Below are positions 1 to 8,606 of a DNA stretch of 64,000 bases, piece after piece (within the stretch, counting starts at the first letter, position 1; every line of letters begins with the position of its first letter). The position numbers were made by a program, and so were the translations under genes. Source of the DNA: Paracoccus tegillarcae (GTDB lineage Bacteria; Pseudomonadota; Alphaproteobacteria; Rhodobacterales; Rhodobacteraceae); assembly GCF_002847305.1 (NCBI RefSeq), contig NZ_CP025408.1, positions 1,943,001 to 2,007,000 of the forward strand, given 5' to 3'. The notes below the pieces were generated by a model. That model was not told where the DNA came from and did no database searches. It was given only the letters and a program-made list of their open reading frames with translations.

Positions 1-513
1 GATTACGCCGGTTTCCTCAGGGCGTCGCGCTTTTGCGTGCTGACCACGGTTGGCCCCGAGGGCACCGATGGCAGCCCGCGCGGCGACGACGGCCCTGTGG
101 TGCAGATCATCGACGATGCGCACCTTGCGATGCCCGATTGGCAGGGCAACGAACGGATCGATTCCCTTCGCAATATAGCCCGCGACCCGCGCGTCAGCCT
201 GATGTTTCTGGTCCGGGGATCGAACACGGTGATCCGCGTGAACGGCTCGGCCCGGCTGACCGACGACACCGATTTGCGACAGGGTTTCGCGCGGCAGGGC
301 AAACTGCCCCGCACCGTAATCGTGGTGCAGATCAGCGAGGTCTATTTTCAATGCGCCCGCGCCGTGTTGCGTGCAGGTCTGTGGTCGGGGGCAGATGATA
401 GTCAGGGCCTGGCCAAGCCCGGGCAGATCTTGTCGGGCATGACCGACGGCGAGGTCGGCGGCGCAGATTACGACGCCACCTGGCCCGCGCGCGCCGCCAA
501 GAGCATGTGGTAG
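1..513 (+). CDS. PPOX-type FMN-binding protein (5' truncated by window edge)
   Basis: The reading frame is already open at base 1 and ends at a TAG at 511-513, so the start lies outside the window. The 170 visible residues resemble pyridoxamine 5'-phosphate oxidase-like split-barrel flavoproteins of the MSMEG_1061 type. Typical features are an early strand followed by a 'GPEG..GSPRGD' turn, then 'RDPRVSLMFLVRG' and 'RVNGSARLTDD'. Such proteins bind FMN or F420, but the substrate cannot be inferred here. It is the last core gene before the genomic island and was probably the tRNA-Met neighbour before integration. Confidence 0.8.
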   Translation, partial: DYAGFLRASRFCVLTTVGPEGTDGSPRGDDGPVVQIIDDAHLAMPDWQGNERIDSLRNIARDPRVSLMFLVRGSNTVIRVNGSARLTDDTDLRQGFARQGKLPRTVIVVQISEVYFQCARAVLRAGLWSGADDSQGLAKPGQILSGMTDGEVGGADYDATWPARAAKSMW

Positions 514-869
514 CCTGCCGGGCGGGCTCGTGGCGCGTGTGAGCGTTCGGCCATGCGCGGACCGGCTTGAGGCCGCGCGCGCTGCGTGGACAGCCGGCTC
601 TTTCCCCAATGTGCCGCAGACATGATGATCGACAGCGCAACAAGGCGGATCGCATGCCTGCGATTCATGGGACCGGATGCGACAAATCGGGAAAACTTGG
701 TAGCGGAGGAGACTGCCGCAGTAGCGTTGCGAGAAGTCGCACCCCTTCATATTAATCATCTAAATATCAGTTCGTTGTGGCGATGTTCTACGGAATCAAC
801 CCGCAATCTGTTGCATCTTGTCGCACGAAATGTGATGACTTATGGGCGGGTAGGTATGAGGATACAAAA
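514..869. other. Junction region between core gene and island integrase
   Basis: This 356-bp stretch has no convincing gene. It contains the left attachment repeat (698-711). Everything after the repeat belongs to the island and is the integrase leader, noticeably more AT-rich around 745-775. Short open frames here lack family resemblance and ribosome binding sites. Confidence 0.6.
698..711 (+). repeat. attL-like direct repeat of tRNA-Met 3' end
   Basis: The 14 bases TGGTAGCGGAGGAG are identical to 19041-19054, which is the 3' terminus (including CCA, on the minus strand) of tRNA-Met(CAT). Identity stops on both sides (T versus A before it, A versus G after it). The integrase starts 159 bp downstream. 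This is the pattern left by site-specific integration into a tRNA 3' end. Confidence 0.85.
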
Positions 870-2168
870 ATGCCGCGAGTTGCGAAGGAATTGTCTGCGC
901 TGGAAGTGAAGCGCCTAAAGCATCCTGGCGGTGTAGCGCGGCCTGTATCGTTCGCCGTCGGCGGCGTGGCCGGTCTGTTGTTGCAGCTCACGACGAACGG
1001 CGGGCGAACTTGGGTGCTGCGGACGCGTATCGGAGCCAAGCGCCGCGAGATTGGCTTGGGCGGCGCATCCATCACCCTCGCCGGAGCGCGTGAGCGGGCG
1101 CGCAACACCCTTGATCAGATCAGGCAGGGAATTGATCCCGTCGAGGATCGAAAAGCCAAGCAAGCTGCGCTGGCGACGGCCCAACGACGCAGCCTGACAT
1201 TTGCCGATGCGCTGGATCGATATTGCGCCGCGCGGATGGAAGAATTCGGCAGCGAGCGTCACCGTCAGATATGGCGATCGAGTGTCGAGATGTACGCAAT
1301 CCCGGCAATCGGCGAAATACTGGTGTCGGACATTGAGCGCCAAGACATTCTTCGGGTTCTGTCGCCGATCTGGACCACAAAGACTGAGACGGCGCGGCGT
1401 TTGCGCGGCCGGGTGGAAAACATCCTTTCATGGGCGACCGTTAACGGCCACAGGACCGGCGATAATCCTGCGACATGGAAGGGCAACTTGAAGGAAGACC
1501 TGCCCAAGCCGGAGAAAGTGGCAAAGCGCGGAAATCATCCCGCCGTGTCTCTGGATGATGCGGCGGCGTGGATGGCTGACGTGCGTTCGCGGTCGGGCAT
1601 CGGGACACGCGCGCTGGAATTTGCTGTGCTGTGTGCAAGCCGCTCGGCAGAAGTTCGTGGCGCGGTTTGGTTCGAAATCGATCTCGACAAGGGTCTCTGG
1701 GTCATCCCCGCCGACCGCATGAAGATGGATCGGGAACATCGGGTGCCGTTGACCGCTCAAGCGGTTGCATTGCTGAAGGCGCTGCCTCGGCTGGAGGGCA
1801 ACCCGCTCGTCTTCCCTGCCGCCCGTGGCGGGATGCTGTCTGATGCGGCGATCAGCGCAACGATGAAACGCATCCACGAAGCAAAGGCGAAAGAGGACGG
1901 CATCGGGTATGTCGACGCCCGCTCGAAGCGCCCTGCTGTCCCACATGGCACCGCCCGCAGCATGTTCAGGGATTGGGGAGCCGAGTGCACTGACTATCCA
2001 CGCGAGCTGCTGGAAATCGCCCTAGCGCACCAGGTCGGCGACGAGACCGAACGAGCGTACAGGCGTGGAGACATGATCGAAAAGAGGCGTGCCATGATGA
2101 CGGCATGGGCAGATTTTCTGACCGGAAAAGACCGGCCCTGCGTAAAGGTGGTTAGGATTTCTGGATGA
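870..2168 (+). CDS. int: Tyrosine recombinase, P4-type integrase
   Basis: This is a 432-residue site-specific recombinase that would integrate and excise the island at tRNA-Met. The N-terminal region (about 1-90) matches the DUF4102 arm-binding domain of P4 integrases, followed by a core-binding SAM-like domain and the catalytic domain. The catalytic residues are visible: R258, H359-x3-R363, H387 and Y397 in 'AYRRGD'. I chose ATG 870 because GAGGA at 858-862 gives a good ribosome binding site; an upstream in-frame ATG at 777 has none. The gene overlaps the next one by 4 bp. It appears intact. Confidence 0.95.
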   Translation: MPRVAKELSALEVKRLKHPGGVARPVSFAVGGVAGLLLQLTTNGGRTWVLRTRIGAKRREIGLGGASITLAGARERARNTLDQIRQGIDPVEDRKAKQAALATAQRRSLTFADALDRYCAARMEEFGSERHRQIWRSSVEMYAIPAIGEILVSDIERQDILRVLSPIWTTKTETARRLRGRVENILSWATVNGHRTGDNPATWKGNLKEDLPKPEKVAKRGNHPAVSLDDAAAWMADVRSRSGIGTRALEFAVLCASRSAEVRGAVWFEIDLDKGLWVIPADRMKMDREHRVPLTAQAVALLKALPRLEGNPLVFPAARGGMLSDAAISATMKRIHEAKAKEDGIGYVDARSKRPAVPHGTARSMFRDWGAECTDYPRELLEIALAHQVGDETERAYRRGDMIEKRRAMMTAWADFLTGKDRPCVKVVRISG

Positions 2169-3082
2169 CCCACAAAGCTCATTGGCTGAGCATCTATGAT
2201 GAGGCTGTCGATGCAGCTCTTGCCGCCAGAGAGGCCGAGTGGAGGGCGAAGCAATCGGCCGACTTGGATAGATGCAAACGAGAGTGCAGACGTGCAATAG
2301 GCGAGTTCGACACTTTCTGGCGTCATTTTGCCGATGAAAGCGATCTTCGCTCAATTCGCGATAAGGTGCTGAACGATCTGCCGAAGGTGACTTTGGAAAA
2401 TGGCACCGAATGCCGAGAGGAAACTTTGCGCCCGCCCGGGTCTAAAGATCCGGACGCACCGGCGTTTCAGGAAAAATGGGAGGATGCCGATGAGTTTCGA
2501 CAGTACTTGGCGACGACCCTGCCGGAAATCGAATGCCGCGTGGACGGCGACCCTCCAGAGGCATCGGTCGATTGGGCCGAAACCGATCGTCAAGTGAGGG
2601 TCCTTCTTGAGCCCCTGACGGACGCCTCGGAGGTTACAACGGGCACCGCAAGTATGTCTCGGCGCTCCTATGCAGCCGAGGCGCTTCGGTTGCTGGCTGA
2701 GGTTCGCAACTTGTCCCAGATGATGGCAACCGCGCCGGCTGAAGACGCGACATCAGAAGAGGAACAGAGGTGGCTGCTGGAGTGTTTCGCCGAAATAGCC
2801 GCTAGGGCATTTAACGCTGGGGTATTGGGGCGAGCTGCGGCAGGAAAGGCAATCGAGAAGGACGCTAAACGCGGTGCGGCGACCCTGCGTGCTTCGAATA
2901 TGGGTGGAGACATGACGCGGGGCACAACGACCCCGGAGACCGACGCGAAGCTGGAGTTCATGTACGAGAAACTTAGCCAAAGGCTGAACCCAAGTGCAGC
3001 CGCGCGATCCGCTTTTAAAGCTGGTTTCGGTACCAGTTTCGAAGCAAATCGCCGACTTTTGTACCGCCACCACCGAAAATAG
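2165..3082 (+). CDS. Hypothetical protein, translationally coupled to integrase
   Basis: This 305-residue soluble protein starts inside the integrase stop codon (ATGA-type overlap), so the two are probably co-translated. It is charged and helix-rich, with an acidic central part (about 85-165) and an alanine-rich helical segment (about 165-245). It has no signal peptide, membrane segment or motif that I recognise. The C-terminus is basic ('NRRLLYRHHRK'). Its position next to int suggests a role in the element's own biology, but I cannot name one. Confidence 0.7.
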   Translation: MTHKAHWLSIYDEAVDAALAAREAEWRAKQSADLDRCKRECRRAIGEFDTFWRHFADESDLRSIRDKVLNDLPKVTLENGTECREETLRPPGSKDPDAPAFQEKWEDADEFRQYLATTLPEIECRVDGDPPEASVDWAETDRQVRVLLEPLTDASEVTTGTASMSRRSYAAEALRLLAEVRNLSQMMATAPAEDATSEEEQRWLLECFAEIAARAFNAGVLGRAAAGKAIEKDAKRGAATLRASNMGGDMTRGTTTPETDAKLEFMYEKLSQRLNPSAAARSAFKAGFGTSFEANRRLLYRHHRK

Positions 3083-3159
3083 TTGTGACATGGCCCGCCC
3101 GTGTCTCAACTAGGGCGCGCCAAGATGAACCCTAACGCAACCCGTTGGAGTTCATCGCA

Positions 3160-3345
3160 ATGGCCGAGACTTATTATTCCGATTACCAGCTTTCTGTCCG
3201 GTATAGCGTCCACCGCTCGACGCTGTGGCGCTGGGCGAAGATCGATCCGACCTTCCCCCAGCCGGTAAAACTTTCGCCCGGCTGCACCCGCTGGAAGTTG
3301 TCGGAAATCGAGGCGTGGGACGCTTCGAAATCCCAAGCTGCCTAA
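3160..3345 (+). CDS. AlpA-like HTH regulator
   Basis: This is a 61-residue MerR/AlpA-type winged-helix protein. It shows 'YSVHRSTLWRWAK' as the HTH, then 'FPQPVKLSPGCTRWKLSEIEAW', the typical AlpA continuation. AlpA proteins of P4-like elements act as transcriptional activators of integrase or excision functions. ATG 3160 is preferred over an upstream TTG at 3145 because GGAG at 3147-3150 is well placed for it. A terminator follows directly, so this is probably a single-gene unit. Confidence 0.85.
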   Translation: MAETYYSDYQLSVRYSVHRSTLWRWAKIDPTFPQPVKLSPGCTRWKLSEIEAWDASKSQAA

Positions 3346-3349
3346 GAAA

Positions 3350-3371
3350 AACCCCGCCGAGGCGGGGTTTC
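3350..3371 (+). terminator. Rho-independent terminator after alpA-like gene
   Basis: A GC-rich hairpin (ACCCCGCC, GA loop, GGCGGGGT) is followed by TTT, 4 bp after the AlpA-like stop codon. It separates the regulator from the replication genes. Confidence 0.75.
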
Positions 3372-3525
3372 ACGCTGTCTGGCATGATGACTGCCCTAAC
3401 GATAGCGCGTCCCGTCTCGTGGCACAATGCCGAGAGCATAAGATGAAAACGTTCACGAACCGCCATGAAGGTGCGTCCCTCTTCTCCTTCACCGGCCGTC
3501 ATGCGCAGTCCGGCGGAGGCTCCGA

Positions 3526-3972
3526 ATGAGCATTCGCGCGATGAATTGGGCAATGACTGCGGCCCAGACGGTAGATATTTCCGCTGTCCAGCGCTGCGCC
3601 CTGTTCGTTCTGGCCTACCACCACAACGACAAGACCGGGCTGTGCTGTCCGTCCATGCTGACTATCGGCAACAAGTGCGGCGTGAGCGACCGATCCGCCC
3701 GCAATGCTATCCGTGCGCTTGAACATGTCGGGCTTGTGACGGCCAATGAACGGTTCTGTGCAACGGGTCAGGCAGCGAACCAATATAGCCTGTTTGGGGA
3801 ACCCAAGAACAAAAGTGGGCGGAACCTGCGTTCCGGCACCGGGCGGAACCACACTACCGGCACTGAAAACGAGACCGGGCGGAAGCAACGTTCCGACGAA
3901 AGGGTTATTTACACTACAGGGGAAAAGACGGTCCCGGCACTGCGCATTGTGAAAGGTGCCCGTCATGCGTGA
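3526..3972 (+). CDS. Helix-turn-helix replication-associated protein
   Basis: This 148-residue protein has an N-terminal winged-helix domain of the type found in phage and plasmid replication or primosomal proteins. Visible landmarks are 'QRCALFVLAYHHND', 'CCPSMLTIGNKCGVSDRSARNAI' and 'LEHVGLV'. The second half is polar and low in complexity, with two short repeats ('GRNLRSGTGRN' and 'GRKQRSDER'). GGAGG at 3514-3518 precedes the ATG. It overlaps the helicase gene by 8 bp, so it is probably a DNA-binding partner of the helicase and primase. The exact role is inference. Confidence 0.75.
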   Translation: MSIRAMNWAMTAAQTVDISAVQRCALFVLAYHHNDKTGLCCPSMLTIGNKCGVSDRSARNAIRALEHVGLVTANERFCATGQAANQYSLFGEPKNKSGRNLRSGTGRNHTTGTENETGRKQRSDERVIYTTGEKTVPALRIVKGARHA

Positions 3973-5446
3973 CCTACTTTTCGAAGAAGCCTGTGCCAAG
4001 AGGAAGGAACTTCGTTCACATCAGGTCAAAGCGGTGCAGATGATCCGCCAATCTCTCGCACAGGGACACCAGAGCGTCGTCTGCCAGATGCCTACCGGTG
4101 CCGGTAAGACAGTTATCGCATCGAATATCATCGAGAAGGCCCAAGCCAAGAGCAATTCGGTGATCTTCACGGCCCCTTCTGTCTCGCTGATTGATCAGAC
4201 CGTTGAGGCGTTTGAAGGACAGGGCATCACCGACATCGGCGTGATGCAGGCGAACCATCCCCGGACTGACCGTCTGGCTAAGGTCCAGGTCGCATCTGTC
4301 CAGACCCTCGCCCGTCGCGACATTCCGCAGGCTGCCATGGTCATCGTGGATGAATGCCACCTTAGGGCAAAGGTGATCGAGGAATTGATGGTCGATCGAC
4401 CGGACGTGTTCTTCGTCGGGCTGTCGGCAACGCCATGGTCGAAGGGCATGGGGCTGCTGTGGCAGGACATGGTGACGCCCTGCACCATCAGCGACCTGAT
4501 CGACCAAGGGTATCTTTCGCAGTTCCGGGTTTTCGCGCCGGACATTCCCGATCTGTCGGCGGTCAAGACCGTCGCCGGGGATTACAACGAAGCCCAGACG
4601 GCAGAGGTCATGGAAGGCAAGGCGCTGATGGCGTCGGTTGTCGAGACGTGGCTGGCTAAGGGTGAGAACCGCCCAACGCTGCTGTTCGGGGTCAACTGCG
4701 CCCACGCAAAGCAACTGGCTGAGGCATTCCAGTGCGCTGGAGTGGCGACGGCATATTGCGATGCCTACACGGACAGCGTGGAACGGGAATTGATCAAGCG
4801 TCGGTTCGTGGCCGGTGATGTGAAGATTGCCTGTTCTGTGCGGACGCTGACCACCGGCGTTGACTGGCCCGTGTCGTGCATCATCGACGCCGCGCCAACT
4901 AAGAGCATCATGCTGCACGTCCAGAAGATCGGCAGGGGCCTGCGCGTCAATGAGGGGACCGAGGATCTGCTTGTTCTGGATCACGCGGGCAATTCGCTGC
5001 GCCTTGGCCTTGTAACCGATATCCGTCGCGACGAATTGGACAAGACCCCGCCGGGACAAAAGCAGGTGAGCGAACGCAAAGAGAAACTGCCGAAGGAATG
5101 CGCCAACTGCGCCGCTCTGCATAAGGGCCTGAAATGTCCCTACTGTGGACACAAGCGCAAGCCGATTGCAGGCGTCGAGACGGTTGACGGCGAACTGATC
5201 GAACTGACTTCAGCGAAGGCGAAGAACGAACAGGCTACCAAAGCCGAGAAGCAGCTCTTCTACAGCATGGCGCTGTGGATGGCCGGTCAGCGTGGCTACA
5301 AGCAGGGATGGGCTGCGAACCTGTATCGCGGCAAGTTCCAGGTGTGGCCGCGCGGGCTGTCCGACATAGCCACGCCCGCAGACCAAGCGTTCCTCAACTA
5401 CGAAAAAAGCAGGCGCATCGCCTACGCGAAGCGGAAGGGGGCGTGA
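3965..5446 (+). CDS. SF2 DEAD/DEAH-family helicase
   Basis: This 493-residue ATP-dependent nucleic-acid helicase has a Walker A motif 'PTGAGKT' (residues 43-49), motif II DECH (129-132) and motif VI 'QKIGRGLR' (from 320). The C-terminal region carries four cysteines in a zinc-ribbon-like pattern ('CANC ... CPYCGHKRK'). Such helicases sit beside P4-type primases in phages and satellites and are thought to serve replication of the excised element. ATG 3965 was chosen over GTG 3956 because GAAAGG is spaced correctly for it. Confidence 0.9.
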   Translation: MRDLLFEEACAKRKELRSHQVKAVQMIRQSLAQGHQSVVCQMPTGAGKTVIASNIIEKAQAKSNSVIFTAPSVSLIDQTVEAFEGQGITDIGVMQANHPRTDRLAKVQVASVQTLARRDIPQAAMVIVDECHLRAKVIEELMVDRPDVFFVGLSATPWSKGMGLLWQDMVTPCTISDLIDQGYLSQFRVFAPDIPDLSAVKTVAGDYNEAQTAEVMEGKALMASVVETWLAKGENRPTLLFGVNCAHAKQLAEAFQCAGVATAYCDAYTDSVERELIKRRFVAGDVKIACSVRTLTTGVDWPVSCIIDAAPTKSIMLHVQKIGRGLRVNEGTEDLLVLDHAGNSLRLGLVTDIRRDELDKTPPGQKQVSERKEKLPKECANCAALHKGLKCPYCGHKRKPIAGVETVDGELIELTSAKAKNEQATKAEKQLFYSMALWMAGQRGYKQGWAANLYRGKFQVWPRGLSDIATPADQAFLNYEKSRRIAYAKRKGA

Positions 5447-5448
5447 GC

Positions 5449-6432
5449 ATGTTCCACGAAAAGACATCGAACGCAGCGAAGGGCAAGTGGCGGGGCATCC
5501 TCATGGCTTTGGGGATGGCTGAGACATTCCTCAAGGATCAGCATGGCCCATGCCCTATCTGCGGCGGAAATGATCGGTTCCGCTGGGACAATCAAGACGG
5601 CAGAGGCACGTATATCTGCGGCCAGTGCGGTGCCGGTGACGGCATGAAGCTGGCGATGGAATACACCGGCATGTCGTTTTCGGAGATCGCCCCGAAGATC
5701 GACGGGCTGCTTGGGAACCTGAAGCCGGAAAGCGGATCCCAGCGCCGGGAAATGACCGGCGACGAACGCCGCAACATGCTGCGCGCTACCTATTCATCAA
5801 CGCAGCCGATCGCCAAGGGTGACGCGGCAGACAAATACCTGACAACCCGCCGATTGGATCAGCCGACATATCCCGCCGCGCTTCGGTTTTCCGATGCGAT
5901 GAAGGACGGTGAAGGGGGCGTAAGGCCGTGCATGGTGGCGCTTGTCGGCATCCATGGTATCACGGACCCGAAGGGGCGGCAGCGGTATTGCAGCATGCAC
6001 CGGACGTTCCTCAAGCCTGACGGCAGCGGCAAAGCCGAGATGGCCAGCCCGCGCAAGATGATGCCGGGCAGCCTGCCGGACGGCGCGTGCGTGATGCTGT
6101 CGGAGTGGCCCGGTCACGGTGCAATCGGTGTTGCCGAGGGTATCGAGACGGCCATGAGCGCTTCGGCTATGTTTGACATGCCTGTCTGGGCGGCTCTCAA
6201 CGCCACGATGATGGAAAAGTGGTTCCCCCCTGCTGGCGCTGATGAGGTTGCAATTTTCGTCGACAGTGACGCCAATTTCCGCGGCCTGCGCGCCGGGGCG
6301 ATTCTGGCGAATAAGCTGCGTACTAATCCCAAATATGTCGGGCTGGAGGTAAATATCCAAACACCGCGCATCATTGGCACTGATTGGGCCGATGAGTGGA
6401 CCGCGCGCGTAAGAGCTGGATCTGAAGCATGA
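5449..6432 (+). CDS. P4-alpha-like zinc/Toprim primase
   Basis: This 327-residue primase-like protein would synthesise primers for replication of the element. The N-terminal zinc finger is visible as C35-x2-C38 and C57-x2-C60 ('CPICGGNDRF ... CGQCG'). The C-terminal Toprim domain has the catalytic glutamate E230 in 'EGIETAMSA' and the DxD pair D272/D274. It lacks the helicase domain of full-length P4 alpha; that function is supplied by the separate upstream gene. ATG 5449 lies 2 bp after the helicase stop, and the gene overlaps the next by 4 bp. Confidence 0.9.
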   Translation: MFHEKTSNAAKGKWRGILMALGMAETFLKDQHGPCPICGGNDRFRWDNQDGRGTYICGQCGAGDGMKLAMEYTGMSFSEIAPKIDGLLGNLKPESGSQRREMTGDERRNMLRATYSSTQPIAKGDAADKYLTTRRLDQPTYPAALRFSDAMKDGEGGVRPCMVALVGIHGITDPKGRQRYCSMHRTFLKPDGSGKAEMASPRKMMPGSLPDGACVMLSEWPGHGAIGVAEGIETAMSASAMFDMPVWAALNATMMEKWFPPAGADEVAIFVDSDANFRGLRAGAILANKLRTNPKYVGLEVNIQTPRIIGTDWADEWTARVRAGSEA

Positions 6433-6926
6433 CCGGAACAGAACTCACTGCCCTTCGCCGAAGAGTGGGGCTGTCGCAGGCAGCGCTTGCGCGGCGGATC
6501 GGAGTTTCGCGCCAGACCATCAGCTACTGGGAAGGGAAGCCCGCTTTGGACGGGCGTTCGACCATCCTTGAGAGGATCTCTGAATATCTCAATTCAGAAG
6601 ATGCGCACCGCCTTCGCTCTTCGCGCCCCGGTCTGGGGTTCGTCCGTCTGCACTTTCTCGGAAGCGTCTCGCGACACCAAATGAAGATCGTCTCCGATGC
6701 AATGGCGATCCGCAGAATAACCTTGGCTAGTATAGCGCAGCGACCGTGCAAAGCAATGACACGAGCCGGCACGCCTTGTCGCCTACAGAGCGAACCCGGC
6801 AAGCAGCGATGTCGGCTTCATGGCGGCCTCTCAACAGGACCGAGAACGGCCGAAGGCAAAGCGCGTATTGCGGCCGCCCAACGGCGGCGGTGGCAAAAGA
6901 GGAGGGATAAGGAACGAGTTCTGTAG
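6429..6926 (+). CDS. XRE-family HTH protein with HGG-STGPRT domain
   Basis: This is a 165-residue protein. The first 60 residues form an XRE/Cro helix-turn-helix ('GLSQAALARRIGVSRQTISYWE'). The C-terminal part contains 'CKAMTRAGTPCR', 'RCRLHGG' and 'STGPRTAEGKARIA', a Cys/His cluster recurrent in short proteins of alphaproteobacterial prophages whose function is not established. It ends the backbone operon (overlap with the primase) and may be the element's repressor or a replication accessory. Confidence 0.8.
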   Translation: MTGTELTALRRRVGLSQAALARRIGVSRQTISYWEGKPALDGRSTILERISEYLNSEDAHRLRSSRPGLGFVRLHFLGSVSRHQMKIVSDAMAIRRITLASIAQRPCKAMTRAGTPCRLQSEPGKQRCRLHGGLSTGPRTAEGKARIAAAQRRRWQKRRDKERVL

Positions 6927-7720
6927 CCTGGGATCAAAGCCCGCTGTTGGGCTGAACTTGACGATCTACTTGAGACGTCGTTGCGGAAAACTGAACAGCC
7001 GGAATAAGTGGATTCTCCGCGCAACAGCGGCTCATGATGCTGCGAGCGAGGAGAAGATCATGGGAAGGCATATCACAAGATCGCCGCCCGGGTGGTGTTG
7101 GATGGCAGGCGCAAGCATGCGGTTGTTACCGTTCGCGAAATGCACCACGGCAAATTCCACTATGATCTGTCTCGGGACAACAGCGAAGGCGCGTTGTTCC
7201 AAAGGATGGGCGACCAATCTGAAATGAACGTTGCCGGGTCGCGGCCCAGCTCTCCGATATTGGAAGTCGGTGCGAGGGCCGCGAGCCCGTCCAGAATCAA
7301 TATAGAGATCTCCGAGACCGAGAGCAACGTCGACCGGGACCTGACACCGACGCGCGCCCGCGAAATCAACGCGGCCACGCGTGCCGAATTGGAGAAGGTC
7401 GGGAGCGCGGGGTGCGAGCGCGCCGAGGCGGCGGCACAGGCACTATTGGTGGCACATATCAGCGCGGCGTCACTTGCATCATCCCCGAGCACGGCGACGG
7501 TCTGAGCCGCGCCAAGTTTGCTCAAGGCTGCTTCCGGTCGACGTGCTGCCTTAACTTGCTGTCCACGAAACCGGCAGAATCACACCTCGCCAAGTTTCGA
7601 TACGTTGGCAACGAGAGCGCGAAAAATAGGGCCAAAAGCATAATCCTGGCTAGGCTTGCACGCGCCACGATTTGTCTTCATGGGGTCTTACAATAGGTGT
7701 TCCTTTTAGTCGGGAGCAGC
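6927..7720. other. Decayed region between satellite backbone and IS66
   Basis: This stretch of about 790 bp between the XRE gene and the IS66 left end has no complete recognisable gene. The only coding-like signal is the fragment at 7092-7505. I read the region as debris of a gene or phage segment disrupted before or during the IS66 insertion. Confidence 0.5.
7092..7505 (+). CDS. Possible gene remnant (phage-like)
   Basis: This open frame of 137 residues begins 'MVLDGRRKHAVVTVREM' and continues 'GKFHYDL'. This faintly resembles the C-terminal ends of large phage polyvalent proteins that carry a nuclease-like module. The second half is alanine/arginine-rich and may be a chance frame. There is no clear ribosome binding site. 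Whether it is expressed is doubtful. Confidence 0.25.
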   Translation: MVLDGRRKHAVVTVREMHHGKFHYDLSRDNSEGALFQRMGDQSEMNVAGSRPSSPILEVGARAASPSRINIEISETESNVDRDLTPTRAREINAATRAELEKVGSAGCERAEAAAQALLVAHISAASLASSPSTATV

Positions 7721-7804
7721 GTGAGCGTCCGCTGAACCTGCTCTGACGATGTGTGGTGCGCGCTGATAATGTCCATTTTGGTAATGGACATTCTGAGGCG
7801 CATT

Positions 7805-8191
7805 ATGGGGACGAAGAAGGGGAGCAAGAAGCGGTTCTGGTCGGACGACGAGAAGCGGTCGATCTGTTTGCAGACCAAAGCAGGGGGTGTTTCGGTGGCG
7901 CAGGTTGCGCGTCGCTATGCGATGAACGCGAACCTGATCCACAACTGGCTGCGCGACCCCCGGTTCGCACCCGATCAGGATATGGGCGAGATCGAGGCAT
8001 CGGGCTTCCTTCCGGTTGCGATTGAAGACGCGCCGTTCGCACCGGGTCCCCAGATTGCAGCCCTTGCCCCGGACGCGCCGCTGTCTGCTCATCGGGTGGA
8101 TATTACGCTGTCGGATGGGCGGCGGATATTGGTGGAAGGTACGACGGCGCTGTCGTCAGTGCTGGCGCTGGTGGAAGGTCTGATGCCGTGA
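7805..8191 (+). CDS. tnpA: IS66 accessory protein TnpA
   Basis: This 128-residue protein is IS66 OrfA. It has an N-terminal HTH ('[13 protein letters not shown] ... [25 protein letters not shown]') and a conserved C-terminal strand region ('[15 protein letters not shown]'). It is required together with TnpB and TnpC for transposition in family members that have been tested. I favour ATG 7805, preceded by GAGGCG; ATG 7784 and 7751 are in frame and possible. It overlaps tnpB by 4 bp. Confidence 0.9.
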   Translation: MGTKKGSKKRFWSDDEKRSICLQTKAGGVSVAQVARRYAMNANLIHNWLRDPRFAPDQDMGEIEASGFLPVAIEDAPFAPGPQIAALAPDAPLSAHRVDITLSDGRRILVEGTTALSSVLALVEGLMP

Positions 8192-8535
8192 TCCCTGTGC
8201 CGAGCAACACGCGGGTGTGGTTGGCCGCCGGAGTGACGGACATGCGCCGGGGCTTCAATACGCTGGCGGCACAAGCCGAGAAAGTTCTGGAGCTTGAGCC
8301 CTATTCCGGCCACCTTTTTGTGTTCCGGGGGCGGCGCGGCGATTTGCTCAAGATTATCTGGTGGGACAGCCAAGGGGCCTGCCTATTCAGCAAGCGTCTG
8401 GAGAAAGGTCGGTTTGTCTGGCCTGCTGCAAAGGACGGCAAAGTCAGCGTGACAGCGGCGCAATTATCGATGCTGCTGGAAGGGATCGACTGGCGCATGC
8501 CGCAGAAGACATGGCAGCCTCTGAGCGTCGGATAG
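8188..8535 (+). CDS. tnpB: IS66 family insertion sequence protein TnpB
   Basis: This 115-residue protein matches the IS66 Orf2/TnpB family over its whole length ('[13 protein letters not shown] ... [20 protein letters not shown] ... [17 protein letters not shown]'). It is an accessory protein of IS66 transposition with unknown biochemical function. It starts within the tnpA stop (ATGA-like overlap) and appears intact. Confidence 0.95.
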   Translation: MIPVPSNTRVWLAAGVTDMRRGFNTLAAQAEKVLELEPYSGHLFVFRGRRGDLLKIIWWDSQGACLFSKRLEKGRFVWPAAKDGKVSVTAAQLSMLLEGIDWRMPQKTWQPLSVG

Positions 8536-8606
8536 GTCAACAATTATTGATGTTTGCGCGCTTTACGGGATTCACCTTGCGCTCTTGATCGGGTATACAG
8601 TTTGGG

